Made by a program: the position numbers and the translations under genes
Assembly (NCBI GenBank): GCA_033297205.1
Contig: MU859068.1
Span: 186,001 to 250,000, forward strand
Reading direction: 5' to 3'
Source of the DNA: Pseudoneurospora amorphoporcata
Taxonomy: Eukaryota; Ascomycota; Sordariomycetes; Sordariales; Sordariaceae
Length of the DNA: 64,000 nt
In this document: positions 1 through 11,918 of the stretch, one piece after another
Position numbering within the stretch: position 1 is the stretch's first letter
Layout of the letters: the number at the start of each line of letters is the position of its first letter
Notes under the pieces: model-generated
The model's input: the letters and a program-made list of their open reading frames with translations, nothing else
Database searches by the model: none
Told to the model about the DNA's origin: nothing

Positions 1-994
1 CCAGGGCGACCACCGATTTTTGCCTCTTGAGGTTTGCTAACAAATTGACCCTCCAACCGGTCTGGGCTTGTTGCATTTTCGTAGGTTGCATTAACCCTCA
101 CTTAACCCTCCACACGTGCCACATTTCGAAACGGCACTCACCTCTAACCCTCCAGTCCCCTTTGCTCCCCCTTCTTTGAGTCTTCTCCTCACTTGTCTGT
201 TAAGACCTCTCTTTTCCCCGGCTCTTCTGACTGGCCGGTAAGTCGACCTCGCTGTTTGTTACACTCACAACAAGGGAAGCTCTCACTTGTTTGCATTGCT
301 CGACAAGACAGCATCAATTGCCCTCGCATGATGCCTCTACTACTGATGATGAGTCCTGTCTCGGGTCGTCTCATATTATGGACTCGGCCGTCCCTTCTGA
401 GCAAACAGTCAAGTACAAGTGTACAAGTGGCATGTAGTGTATCTACTCGCGATCGTGATCGATCTCCTCTTGTGGTGTTGCGGAACTGGAGAGGTCAGTT
501 CTCCCGCCCCGCCTTCTGTCTGGCTAGGCGGCCATGCTAGGCCGTATGCGGGACAGCTCCAATGTCTCGCACGGGACCCGCACGACGTGAGTGGTGGCCC
601 AAGGTGGCGGAGGGAATTCACCAATTAAATTCCATGCATACGCTGTAACCCTCACCAGGGAGGGCAGCCCGAGGGCTAGCCTGGCCAGCCTTGTGTCGGG
701 TGCCCTGGACCCAGCTGTTTTCGCTGCCGCCAATTGCTAGCTCCCATCATCCACTTGCCAAGCCAAACTGGCGCACATTCAATGATTCCAAGGGTCTCCT
801 GGAGACAACGGAGCTGCGACGGAGAGCGACAAGACGGTCCTCGCTTAAGTCCAACATTTATCGGCATATGACAGAAGACGACGACCCCGACCACAACAAC
901 CTTTCGAGTCCGCCGGTGTGACCCTGTCCCATATCGATTTCCTGCTGCACCAGCATGCTCTTCGCGCCTCGTCTCGGGCGGTGCTTAATTCGCT
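1..994. other. Region upstream of vps52, no gene recognised
   Basis: No open reading frame here resembles a known protein; the frames present are short and not conserved in any way I recognise. The stretch should hold the promoter and 5' leader of vps52. A good donor (GTAAGT) at 238 suggests a possible leader intron, but I could not fix its acceptor. Four copies of TAACCCTC are listed separately. Confidence 0.5.
92..653 (+). promoter_or_regulatory. Four TAACCCTC (telobox-like) motifs
   Basis: The octamer TAACCCTC occurs at 92-99, 103-110, 145-152 and 646-653, all in the same orientation, upstream of vps52. It overlaps the fungal telomere-type word (CCCTAA/AACCCT) and resembles the telobox seen in promoters of growth genes in other eukaryotes. 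The clustering is seen in the sequence; a regulatory role is inference. Confidence 0.35.
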
Positions 995-3119
995 ATGTGG
1001 CTTGATCGACGTCCCGGCCAGCATCCAGGAAGCGCAGCTCCTCCACCGAACAGCCGTTCCGTCTCGCCGCTGCCCCAACGTACCAGCTCACGCGGTCCAT
1101 ATCTTGCCCCCCCCAGGCCTGGACTAAATACGAGAGGGTCTTCTGCATTATCTCTGGTCTCGAACGACTCGTCGTCTTCCCTTCTCGCCTCGGCAAAGAA
1201 AACCAATGGCTCCTCCTTGAGGCAGTCCTCTACCGTGGACGATGCGCCAGATCCCGAAGAGGTCCTGGCTAGGATCCTAAGCCAGTTTCCCAGTAGCAAT
1301 ACCACACAACAACCCGAGGCGAAACCAGCCAGCGGCATCACTGAAGATGACCTGGACTTCGACGTTGACTTTGGCGGCTTGACCGTGACCGAGCTCGCCG
1401 GCCCTGACGTCAGTTCACGCTCAGTCGACAACTATAAACACCAGAGTGTTCAAGATTGTATGGTGCCATCTTATTGTTCCTATTGCCCTGCCCTCCATCC
1501 ATGCTTATAAAGTGCTTTCCAGATGAGCGAGACAAGGCCAAATTCGAGGACCTGCATCGGTCGATCCGCGCGTGCGATGACATCCTGAGCTCCGTTGAAT
1601 CCAACCTCACCAGCTTTCGCAATGACCTAGCTGCTGTGTCTGCCGATATTGAAAGCCTCCAGGCGCGATCAGAAGCTCTTAACGTGAGACTAGAAAACCG
1701 AAAGGCTGTAGAGAAGGGTCTGGGACCCTTGGTGGAAGAGTTAAGCGTGTCTCCGCTCGTAATAACAACCATCGCCGAAGGCCATATCGACGAAACATGG
1801 GTGAAGGTCCTGGCTGAAGTGGACAAAAGAGCCACGGCTCATAAGAAAAATGCGCAACAACCACAGAACAAAGCCCTGGCTGATGTCGGCCCATTGCTGG
1901 AAAAGCTTATCCTCAAGGTAAGGATTGTTGTTTGGGTCTGACTGTTCTGTTCTAATGCATGATTGTAAAGGCAATCGAACGAATACGCGACTTCCTGGTT
2001 GCGCAAATCAAAGCTTTGCGGTCGCCTCACATCAATGCCCAAATCATTCAACATCAGAACTTCCTCCGGTTCAAGGATCTATTTGCGTTCCTCCAAAAAC
2101 ATCAACCCACACTCGCCGGCGAGATATGTCAGGCCTATATGAACACCATGCGGTGGTACTATTTGAACCAGTTTACCCGATATAAACAATCCTTGGACAA
2201 GCTGAAGCTTCACATTATCGATAAGAACGACGTGATGGGACACGAGGACACCTCTCGAAGAACGACTGTCCTGTCTGGATCCAAGCTTGGAGGCGCGCCC
2301 CATGACGCCTTTAGCATCGGCCGAAGGAACGAACTGCTCAAGACTAAGGACCAAATAGCGATGTCGTCTTACCTGGCTGATGAGGACCAGACCACACATT
2401 ATCTTGAGGTTCCTTTCCGCAACTTCAACCTCGCCCTTGTCGACAACGCTACGGCAGAGTACACATTCCTCGTGTCCTTCTTCAGCCCAGCGCTATCACT
2501 TCCAGTTATCTCGCGCCACTTCACGTACATATTCGATCAGACCTTTGCCCTTGGTCAAGCCCTTACCAAGCAGCTTGTGTCCGACACCTATGACGGACTC
2601 GGTCTGTTGCTATGCGTGCGTCTGAACCAGCATTTCGCCTTTGAACTGCAGAGGCGCCGAGTCCCCGTCGTAGATGGTTACATCAACGGCACCGCCATGG
2701 TGTTATGGCCACGTCTGCAGAGCGTTATGGATGCCCACTCCCAATCCGTTAAGGCGCTGACTTCTGCGCTCTCCAACAAGGCAGGGTCCGCTTCACAAGC
2801 AAAGACAGCCTCGGCGGCTCCGCACGTCGTGACACAGCGCTTTGGGCAGTTCCTTCACGGTGTGCTTGCCCTCAGTACCGAAGCAGGAGATGACGAGCCG
2901 ATCGTCAGTAGTCTACACAGACTGCGTATCGAGGTGGAGGCGTTCCTGGCCAAGCATAGCCAGGCGCAACTGGGAGCGGATACGAGGAAACGGGACAGAT
3001 TCCTCTATAATAATTACAGCTTGATTTTGACTATCATTAGCGATGTGAGCGGCAAGCTTGCAACGGAACAACAGGACCATTTTGAGTCACTTAAGGCGAG
3101 CGTACAAGAGAATAGCTAG
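995..3119 (+). CDS. vps52: VPS52, GARP tethering complex subunit
   Basis: Three exons (995-1457, 1523-1917, 1971-3119) join in frame to give about 668 residues. The protein is the Vps52/Sac2 subunit of the GARP complex, which tethers endosome-derived vesicles at the trans-Golgi network. The first ~150 residues are Ser/Pro-rich and begin MWLDR, as I recall for filamentous-fungal Vps52 proteins. From about residue 155 a heptad-like helical region starts (RDKAKFEDLHRSIRACDDIL), followed by the conserved body through the C-terminus (for example HYLEVPFRNFN near the middle). Intron 1 begins GTATGG and intron 2 GTAAGG; both restore the frame exactly. The gene converges on the Rab-GAP gene, with only 267 bases between stop codons. 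The start rests on the MWLDR opening and the first in-frame ATG; the family assignment is by recognition, not by search. Confidence 0.9.
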
Positions 3120-3386
3120 AGGGGGATGATATTTGGGGTTAATAGAGAAAAACACCCGGTCGGCAGGGTTCCTACCGTGTATATACAGCTTATCTGGCAT
3201 AATGAATGGTATCAAAATCATAATTCTTTCGGATTGCTTGGCGTCTCTAGTTCTTCGGTATCCGTGTCTCCTGTGGACTATCGCTGTTCGATGACCGTTA
3301 CTGCACAGGCATATCCGCTCTCGGGAAGCTTCTTTCACAAGTTTTCGTTAACAGCATTCCATTTATGCTCTATCCACCCACCACAT

Positions 3387-4753
3387 CTACCCCAACCACC
3401 ACCGATACACAACCCCCATCACCCAAGCCATCGGACCTCCCGGCGACCTCCTCAACAATATCGCAATAACACCCACCAACACCGCCAGACCCAACGTCCT
3501 CACCGGCCTCCTATTCTTCCACATCCACTTCCTCGCCTTTTCTTTCTTTTCCATCCACATCAACTCCCTAACCTGGCTCTCAAAAAACCTTTTCCCATCC
3601 TCCATCGTCTGCCCCCTCGCCACTCCCCCCTTGCCTTCCCCCTTTTCGTTCCCTGTCTTCCCCTCTGTCTCTCTAGCCGTCTTCAGCACACTGTTCCCCG
3701 AAATCGCCCACCTCCAACTCGGCAACCTGTCCGGCGGATACCTTTCAAACAAGGCCACCGTATCCTTGATCAGCCCCTCCAAATCCAGCGGTTTAGGAAG
3801 TTTCGACAGGATGGAATGTAACATCTCCGGCTCATCCTCGGGCGTATCAAACAGCTCTTCCCTCCTCGACCGCACAATCGCAGCAAACATGTACACGCTA
3901 AACACCGGTTCCCGCGCCAACAGGACGTCAAACAGTCTCGTGATTTCTCCCAAGGTGGTGATGTCGTGCGCGTACATTGTTAGTGTCCCTGACAAGGCGA
4001 AGAACGGTTCGGTACCGGATAAATGCCGCCAGAGTTTCGGGTCGGAAACCTTGAGAATGTCGGGGATTAAGCGGAGTTGGGCGATGGCGGCTTGTAAATT
4101 GGGGAGCATGAAGTCGCGGATGCGGAGGGCTGAGAGGCGGGCGAGGGCGGCGGAGCGCAAGTGGATTGGAAGGACGAGGAGCAGGACTTGCGAGATGTCG
4201 TGGTAGCCTTGGAAGTAGTGCAGGTAGGGGTAGCGGCGGAGAACGGAGAGGATGAGAGAGGAGAGTTGGGATTTTTGGAGGTTGCGTTCCGTTTCGGATT
4301 CGTCTTTGGGACGGGTTAGTTAGTTGGTTGGTTGGTGCAAAAGATGGGGGAATACGTACGCTCAGGGTAGTAGCAAAAGGCTCGGTCGACGTCTAGTTGG
4401 ACTTGGTCTTCGTCTCTGTGCCGGGGGAGGTCTTTCCAGGAGTCGTCGTCTTCGTCATATTTTGATGGTATGCCTAGGAGGATGGGCCCTGTGTTGTTGG
4501 GAAGAAGAAGAAGAGTAAGTAAGTCTTTTGGTTGTTGATGTGTGAAAAGGGCGGTTTGGGGTTACTTACATGCTTGTTGACGGATCTCATCGTTTAGAAA
4601 CCCTCCTTGAGATTCAGAAAGTGCTCGGAGCTTGGTAAGGTCTCGTTGTTTACATGCCTTGAGGATAGCTTCCTCCTTCTCGGCGTGGAAAGGGTCGATG
4701 GCCTTTTCGTGAAGAGAATCACCGCTTTCACTTGAGCTGTCCATCTCTGACAT
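3387..4753 (-). CDS. TBC-domain Rab GTPase-activating protein, TBC1D20/Gyp8 type
   Basis: Exons 4753-4570, 4488-4360 and 4303-3387 join in frame to give 409 residues. TBC proteins speed GTP hydrolysis by Rab GTPases with an arginine and a glutamine finger. Here the first is in QLDVDRAF (R97) and the second in YFQGYHD (Q136). The N-terminal part (LNDEIRQQAWPILLG, residues ~53-67) is the usual TBC opening. The dual-finger spacing, the RYPYLHYFQGYHD block and a hydrophobic segment near the C-terminus (about 374-389) match TBC1D20 and yeast Gyp8, which act on Rab1/Ypt1-type GTPases at the ER-Golgi boundary. The C-terminal segment suggests tail anchoring. Introns use GTAAGT and GTACGT donors and an ACTAAC branch point before exon 3. 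A second methionine three codons downstream (4744) could also be the start. The exact Rab target is unknown. Confidence 0.88.
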
Positions 4754-6660
4754 CCCACTGTGTAACCCGAACTGAGCTGAGGGTGGTTGTTGACTAGAAC
4801 GGGGGTTCTTGTTGATAGGTCGATATGAAGCCCAGTTCTGTAAGAGATCTCAAAAACAGTCGGAAATCTTCTGAGGCTCTTCTAGCACTCGAAATATTTC
4901 GTATGTCGTGATCTCCTCAAGCGAGGTCTGTAACTTGGTTAGTACTCTGCCCCTGGGAGAAGCTATGGGAAGCTTACCGGTACACCTCCTGATAGTGACA
5001 GGGCGTGAGTCTGTCAATGTTGAATGAGTGACGTCGTTGTGAGTATTTTGCTCGCTCGGTTATGTTTTTATATATCCCAACAGTTCGTACCTTGAAGTGA
5101 TGGGTTTCCAAGTCTGGACATGTGATGATGTTGACTTTGGGAGAGTTACCTCTAGAACTTTAGGGCACCCGTGCTAACTGTTAGCGTTGAACGTGCGCCT
5201 GTGTCATAGGCGAGTCGTGTCCCGGATAGTGGATCACTCAGAGGTATCCTGCGGTTCCGGCGCCGAAAAGGGAGAACCCGAGATCCAAGGTTCCGGTTGC
5301 CGATAAACCTTAACTGGACTGCTGTTCTGCGCCTGCCTCGTGGATGTGCTTCTCAGGCCTTTGTTTCTGAGAAGGCTGATATGTACGTAAGACGATCACT
5401 TATGATCCATGGATCCTGATTCCACGTTTGAGATACCTCTAGGTGGGTAGATGTACTTTGGTACATCTCGTGGCTGCTATAGCAACCATAGCAACCCAAC
5501 GGCGCGGGCGTGGAACGTGGGAACTGTCTTGGTGCATCTCGGGCTGCAGCAGTTGTCTTGTCTTGAATCTTTGTTTATGGAGTTGTGACCTGTCAACTAG
5601 CATTTCTCGTCAAATACACCTCATGTACGGTACATTTGAACTTGGGATCACAGCATTGTCACATCGAAGTCTTAAAAAGGTTGTTTACCTACCTATATTG
5701 ATGCCTGCGGAAGGAAGGTACGTTTCGGAAGCTGTCGAACCCGCCTGCTATACCTTAATAGGTGGACCACCCTGCCCCACTGTCTAGCCCCTGGGAGCTT
5801 CACTCCCTCAGAAAGACTACACTAACAATACAGCTTCTTTCCACCCCACCTTCAACCTTCCATCCCGTCTCTTCAACATGATTCTACCAACACTTCAGCC
5901 GGCCAGTCTTTCATGGTGCTGAATCGGAAATTTTCTGCCCTCTCACTTTCTTCTGCACACTAGCTGTTTGTTTCTCGGGTGACTGCCGCTCCTTTGCGCT
6001 GCGGCAGTAAAGCAATTGGAAGTATCTGGCCGACCACACGGAATCGTTGCGGGTACCTTCTAGGTCACCTTTTGCAGGTATCTCGGTAACTCCTCCGTCT
6101 TGAGATCTCCAGCAGCTTCGTCGTCCTCCCACAGACCTCTCCTCGTATTCCGATTGCGGTGGTAAAGCGGCCACTGCTTACTTTCCTGTTGGCAACGTTT
6201 ACTTGCTCCCACGTATTTACCACACTTAGTATGTCTGTGCAGCCCGGAGAGGTGGTACAAGCCAAGTCTACAGCTCAAGGTGAGTCGACACAGCATGACA
6301 TCTGATACCTTTGCTTGTTGGTGTCCTCTGCTACTCATCACTGAGATTGCGCCAGCTCGCTCTTTCCACCCTCCACTACAGAAAGAATGCGTGCTGCCTT
6401 CCACTTTTCGTCTTTTATCGCTCAAGGTGTCTTCTTGACATTCGGCTACTTTTTATCTCTTCATTCCCATCTGCTTTTTTCAAAATTCGTGTCTTCATTG
6501 GATTAGCATCTCGCTATCTCAAGAGACTGTTCAACCCAGGAACATGCATCATGACCAGAAGCTAACCTGAGAATTAGGCTGAATACTGCACGTTTCCGAG
6601 CCGGCCGACCCGTGACGGAGCATACCCTACCAAAACGCTGATCTGCCTATTTCTACCAAC
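4754..6660. other. Divergent intergenic region, likely leaders and promoters
   Basis: This 1.9-kb stretch separates the Rab-GAP (minus) from the DDB1-like gene (plus), so it should hold both promoters. I see no protein-like frame other than the short upstream frame at 6231. A probable leader intron of the plus-strand gene runs 6280-6577: donor GTGAGT, branch GCTAAC at 6561-6566, acceptor TTAG. The rest carries no recognisable gene. Confidence 0.5.
6231..6582 (+). other. Candidate spliced upstream ORF in the 5' leader
   Basis: An ATG at 6231 opens a frame (MSVQPGEVVQAKSTAQ) that meets a consensus GTGAGT donor at 6280. Joined to the acceptor ending at 6577 it reads one glycine and then TGA at 6580-6582, giving a 17-codon peptide. 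The TGA is in the same frame as the main ATG 81 nt downstream (6661). It could act as an uORF that tempers translation of the downstream gene. Splice sites are inferred from consensus only. Confidence 0.3.
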
Positions 6661-9600
6661 ATGGCTACCTTCCGAACCAATGTCCTCCGCAATGGCGAAT
6701 GGGTCACTGAGACGGTCGACATTCAGACTTTTCTCAAGGCACAGTCTGCTCAAAGCCCTAAGAGAGCAGAGCAAATTGACACTCCGATATGCGGACTACT
6801 CACAAGGACCGTGGCGGACAGCCAGATGGTGAAGTCTGTACTGCCCGTGAGGCTCAGGTCGCCTCATCACAATGATGTTGCCTTTATAGGCGTAAGTCGA
6901 AGCTTTGTTCTAGACTTCTTTTGACGGGACTGACCTTTTCCCTAGCATCGGTCTGTCCAAATCCGTGAATTTCAGAGCAACGGCCAGTTTCGAGACATCC
7001 TTTTCCGCAGATTCCCACACAACATTCGCAACGTCTGTGTAGTTGGCTCTTTCGAGATTCCAGATGGCGTCGACGACCTCAACTCTGCTATGGACGTTGA
7101 ACCTCCGGTGAAGGTGGAGGACCAGGACGTACACTCGTCGCCACCAGTTGGTTCGACGTCTCAGCTGCCCCCCCAGTTGCTGGCGCTGGCCATGGACAAT
7201 GCCGATGTTGTCTTCCTTTGGATTGGCCCAGGGGCCGACGGTCGACCCGAGTTTTACAGCTCTACAGAATTCGTGTTTCAAAGGCCTCCACAGTTTCAGG
7301 ACGGTAATTTTGGAGCTCACATGGCTGTAGATCCGAGCTCGCGTTACATGGCCTTAAGCAGCTTCCACGGCCTTTTTGCCGTAGGTGAGCTCGAGTCTCT
7401 CGCCAACTTCACCCAAACTGGAGACGAAAACACCGTGGGGATAGTCAAAAGCTTTCGACTCCGGGGTGTTCAGGGCGTGATACAAAACCTCACGTTTTTG
7501 TACCCACGTCCAGAAGACAAGGATCACATCATTCTTTTGCTTATTGTTGTCAACAATGGCAAGTCAAGAATGGCTATTTACGAATGGACGTTGGGAGACG
7601 ACCTTGCCACTGTCTTTGCCGAAGAAAAGCGTGGCCATCGATTGCCAGTCGAAAACCAAATGCCTCAACTTCTCATTCCCTTGACAGTCGGGTCAGCTTT
7701 CATCGCCATTTCTCCAGAACAGGTTGCGGTGTGCACCGAATCCTTGCATGGTCCGCCTACATTCGAATCTCTAGAGCTTGACGCACCTCCAAAGAGCCCG
7801 AATCATTACGGTACCGGGAACCCATTGTGGACAGCCTGGGATAGACCGTATAGGTTACCACGGTATCTCAAAGGCAAAGACTGCTTATACCTTGCCAGAG
7901 AGGACGGCATTGTCGTCTACATCGAAGTTGATGAAGACCATGCGTTGGAGCGCTCGACCTTCATTGATGCGTTCAAGTGCAATATCTCGTCTGCATTCGC
8001 TTATTTGTTTGATCAATACGCAGATGTTCTCGTGCTGGGCAGCGATAATGGTACTGGGAGTGTTTGGAAGGTTTGTGCAATTAGCCTCTCCTTTGGTGTC
8101 TTTGACTGACGTTATTTTAGATCCCCCCACGAGATCATCCATTGCAGATAGGCACCTTACCTAGTGGTGCCCCTACCCTGGACTTTGCGACAACTGACTC
8201 TTTAGGAGACAAGGCTCCTGAGCTCAGAGCACCTGAGAGGATATTTGCGGCCTCTGGTCATGGACTGACAGGCTGCATCACTGAATACCGACATGGACTG
8301 AAAGCAGACATTGGATTGGAGCTCGAAATTGGGGAGGGGGTAAAACAAGCCTGGCTTCTCAATTTCTCGAATACGCATGGGCGTTACGACCTACTGTGGA
8401 CTACCCCTATTCACTCGCAGGTTCGAGAACTGCCAGAAGATTTTTCAGATCTGACAGATCCGGAACCAGACCAGGTCCTCTACGACTTGTCTTCGCCAAC
8501 TTTGGCAGTGACGCAGGTCAATGGGGTTACTGTTCAAGTTACTACAGCCTCAATCACACTCTTTAGGAACGAGGCCCGGTATATCACAGACGAATGGTAC
8601 GAAACTCCTGAGCCCACTTGGTATGAGTTGCTCTAACATTATCACAGGAAGCAATTATCTTTTGACAGGCTTCTGCAGGATCAGCCGCATGTATCAGTCT
8701 CTGATGCTTGCATTACGGAGGACTGGATCACTGTGTCAACGCATGTTGGGCCGCAGTTCAGAATTTACAGTTTCAAGTTCTATGGGACCGCAGTTGTCTC
8801 TCAAGTTCAGTTCGACGTACCTGGGGACGTGACTTCGATACACCACAGCAAGGACCTTGGGATCATCGCCGGTCTTTGGAGGGATGGACGGCCATATTTG
8901 CTCATCCGTACCCCGACGACTGAGACAGAATCCCAAGATATCGAGGAAATTGATATCGCAGAACGTAAGTTGACCCAGTGCGGCTTAGCTCCTGCTGCAT
9001 CTTGCTATGTTATGCTACGAGTTCCATTATACTGACGGGTTCATAGGACTCAAGTGGACCCCTGGAGAAACAGGATACCGAGATGACATGCCTCCCAAAG
9101 CAATTGGAAGCATCGCTTCTGTCAATAACGCGATACTTCTAGGAACCAGAGGTGGTGAGCTCATTCATGTTTCGAAAGAATGGAAGAGTGCTACAATGAT
9201 CTACTACCAGCAAATAGGACTGACCGCAGTAAAAATTACTGCGGCCCGGCATTTGCAAACCACCAGACCGAGAGTACTGGTCTCGTGCGATCAAGCCTTG
9301 GTTGAAGTACAGCTCGATGAATGTGGGCCGAACGGTTCTGTCTATCACTTGGCAAAACACCGTGTTCTACCTATCAACGCCGGCAATTTGGGTGCTCCTC
9401 TTCCACTTGTTGAGTACAGCGTGGCAATCGATATTCCATGTGCGAGTGAAGGGTTTACTCCGATCCTCATGCTAGCGGGGCCGAGCGTGATTATCGCCGA
9501 GCTACACCAGGAGCCCGGTCCAGCTCATCGATATATCAAAATCGGAAAGACACCAGTCAAGACTTTTTACTCGCCCAACCTACGTTGCCTGGTGGTCGGT

Positions 9601-10803
9601 GTGAACGAGGAGGGAAACAAGCCCACGTTGATGTTCATGGACCCTGACACCGGAGAGGACATTGGTAAACCGATCCACAAAGCTGGAACTCCAGTTCAGC
9701 ATATCGTGGGACTGGGCAAATCCAATGACAGAATCCATGGCCTGGCCGAATGGGAATACAAGAAAAATGGCGGAACATGGCGCTATCTGCTTGTTGGTAC
9801 CAAACAGGGCCAGCTCATTATCGTGTCAACGGAAAAGGAGCCATCCGAAGGGGACCGCCCGCCTTCGATAAAGTATTGGGCACGGTTCAAGAAAAACTGC
9901 GATGGGCCGGTATACTCAGTGATAGGGCATGAAGAAAGCGTGATTTATTGCGTTGACGATACACTTCACTGGGATGTACTTGACCCTGTCGAGAGGAAGC
10001 TGAAGCCACGCAAAGTGATTGACTTGGACTCGTTGGCCCTGGAGCTTCAAATCTCCGAAACGAAGCTGCTAGCCTTGACGTGGGGCGATTCACTCCAGCT
10101 GATCGACCCGGTGCTTGACGACGTCAGTGAGGACTCTGCAACTGTCGAGTTCCATGATCCTCGCGAGGTTACACCAACTTCGTTTATGAAAGTCCAATAC
10201 GACATGTGGTTGGTTGCTGATAAAGATTGTGGCGTGGCCGGCCTTTGGCAATGGCCCAGAGCATCAGGAACTCATAACTGGGCCGAGTTTAAATTGCTCT
10301 TCCAGGGGAAGCTTCCAGTTAGTATCAGGAAGTTCCGCCGCGGCAGGACACGGCCAACATGGGAGCAAGGAGCGTGGAACGCACCCAAGTACGGTCGGGT
10401 CGTCAGCACACCGAACAATGCTGAGATCTTGGGAATCTCGATCGACGGCACCATGGTTCACTTCACGTTGCTAGACCAACACGCACTGCGCTTGTTGCGA
10501 TTCATCGTTAACTTGTACAACCTCAGGGGGAGGAGAGACGAAGAAAGGCTTCTGCGCGCGGAGCCAGACCTGGGGTACATTGGGCCGATGCATGTGGATG
10601 GTGACCTTTTGAAGACAATCTTGGATGCAGAAGTCCTGCAAGAGCTGGTAAACACGGAGGAGTTGTTGGCACGGTTCAAGACCCTGCTGGATAAGTTGGA
10701 TTCGGGAATACACACTTATGGGTGGGAGGGAAAGGGGACTGCGGACCATTATTTTGAACTGGCGTATAACGTGCTGCTGTATTATCTTAGACAAGTCTAC
10801 TAA
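6661..10803 (+). CDS. DDB1/CPSF160/MMS1-family multi-propeller protein
   Basis: Five exons (6661-6891, 6946-8070, 8121-8620, 8648-8964, 9047-10803) join in frame to give 1309 residues. Length and texture (long runs of beta-strand-like segments ending in Trp/Lys, such as DNGTGSVWK) fit the three-propeller family of DDB1, CPSF160, SF3B3/RSE1 and yeast Mms1. The N-terminal two-thirds looks like the MMS1_N region. The C-terminus carries the CPSF_A-like signature HVDGDLL (H1240 onward), comparable to the FIDGDL element of DDB1. It is clearly not a close DDB1, RSE1 or CPSF160 orthologue. Some fungal annotations of this type carry the name thermotolerance protein; I would not assign a function beyond a scaffold in a ubiquitin-ligase-like or RNA-processing complex. 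All four introns have GTAAGT, GTTTGT or GTATGA donors, and frames close perfectly. Confidence 0.75.
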
Positions 10804-11918
10804 CTGCTTGGGATTCTGATGAGGTGGGAAGGAGAAAAGCAAGGAAGGGCCGGATAACTGGTGACCAATATACATATAACCCAGCACCTTCCTAGAAGCC
10901 ATGCCGAAGGAAAATGTTGGTATTGTTACAGCATAGTAGATGAATGAATAAGCACCACTGCAAGCACGACATTCTTAGATGCCGTTCCTAGAATGGCTCA
11001 CCGAGCCAATATAGAAATATGCTTGACAAGTTGAGGGTGCTGTGAAGGTATTTATTGTCCATGGCTCCCGAGTCGAATAAGGAAGCCCGGTCCCCCTTGC
11101 ATGGGAGATCATATAAAATGCACCAAAGTGGTTGTAAGTAAATATTCAAATTAACCCACATAGCCCCCACTTACCATGGTTTTTGTTTGCAAGCAAGCGG
11201 TTGCCCCGCATCTCTGCACTAACAATTGCCGCTGTAGGAATTTTTTCACACCATTCCATGTAAGCTCGAGAAAAAAAAAGTTGTCGTCCGGTAGGTACCA
11301 CCTCATCTAGTGTTCAGCACGGTGGTCGTCTGTCTGTGGTCCCCCGGGCCAGTCTCCAACTGTCTGTGCCATAAATGTCAAAGCCCGGGTTCTGGCAAAA
11401 AAAGTTTCCAGTGGCGATCCTTGTCTAGAATTTTTTTCTCGGTCGAGACTGGACTCATTTGACTTTGCGACTTCCACTAGACTACTTGCCCGTGGTACTT
11501 ATCGAATCAGAAATCAGGACATGATTGCCGCTTTTGACCGTAAAAGGAGACAATATCAAACACCCAATACGGGCTGAAAGAAGAAGCACACAAGGCAGAC
11601 AGTACTACAGGTACTGAAATACCTGAGACCTCGGGAAGATCCACGGTGCATCCACACTGCAGCACCGAAACAAAGTGACAAGCCCTACCCCGTCAACAGG
11701 ACCTACAGCACCAACTTTAGCAGCCAGCCATATCGCATATAACGGCCCAGTAGCCCCAGTCTGCGGCCCCACGAACCCACCACCAGAACCACCTAACGAG
11801 TAACGAGGTCTTCACCTGTTACTTCGACTTGGTCACAAGGAAGAGAGAAGGAGCCATCCTACCGACATTCGCTTCTCGAGGTATTCCCGTCTTACCGGTC
11901 GACTACCAACAGCCCAAC
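10804..11918. other. Intergenic region: 3' end of the DDB1-like gene and eIF5B promoter/leader
   Basis: No gene is recognised. The first part should be 3' UTR of the preceding gene and the last few hundred bases the leader of eIF5B. An in-frame open stretch extends upstream of the eIF5B ATG to 11829, but it contains no ATG before 11919, so it is treated as leader. Confidence 0.5.
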
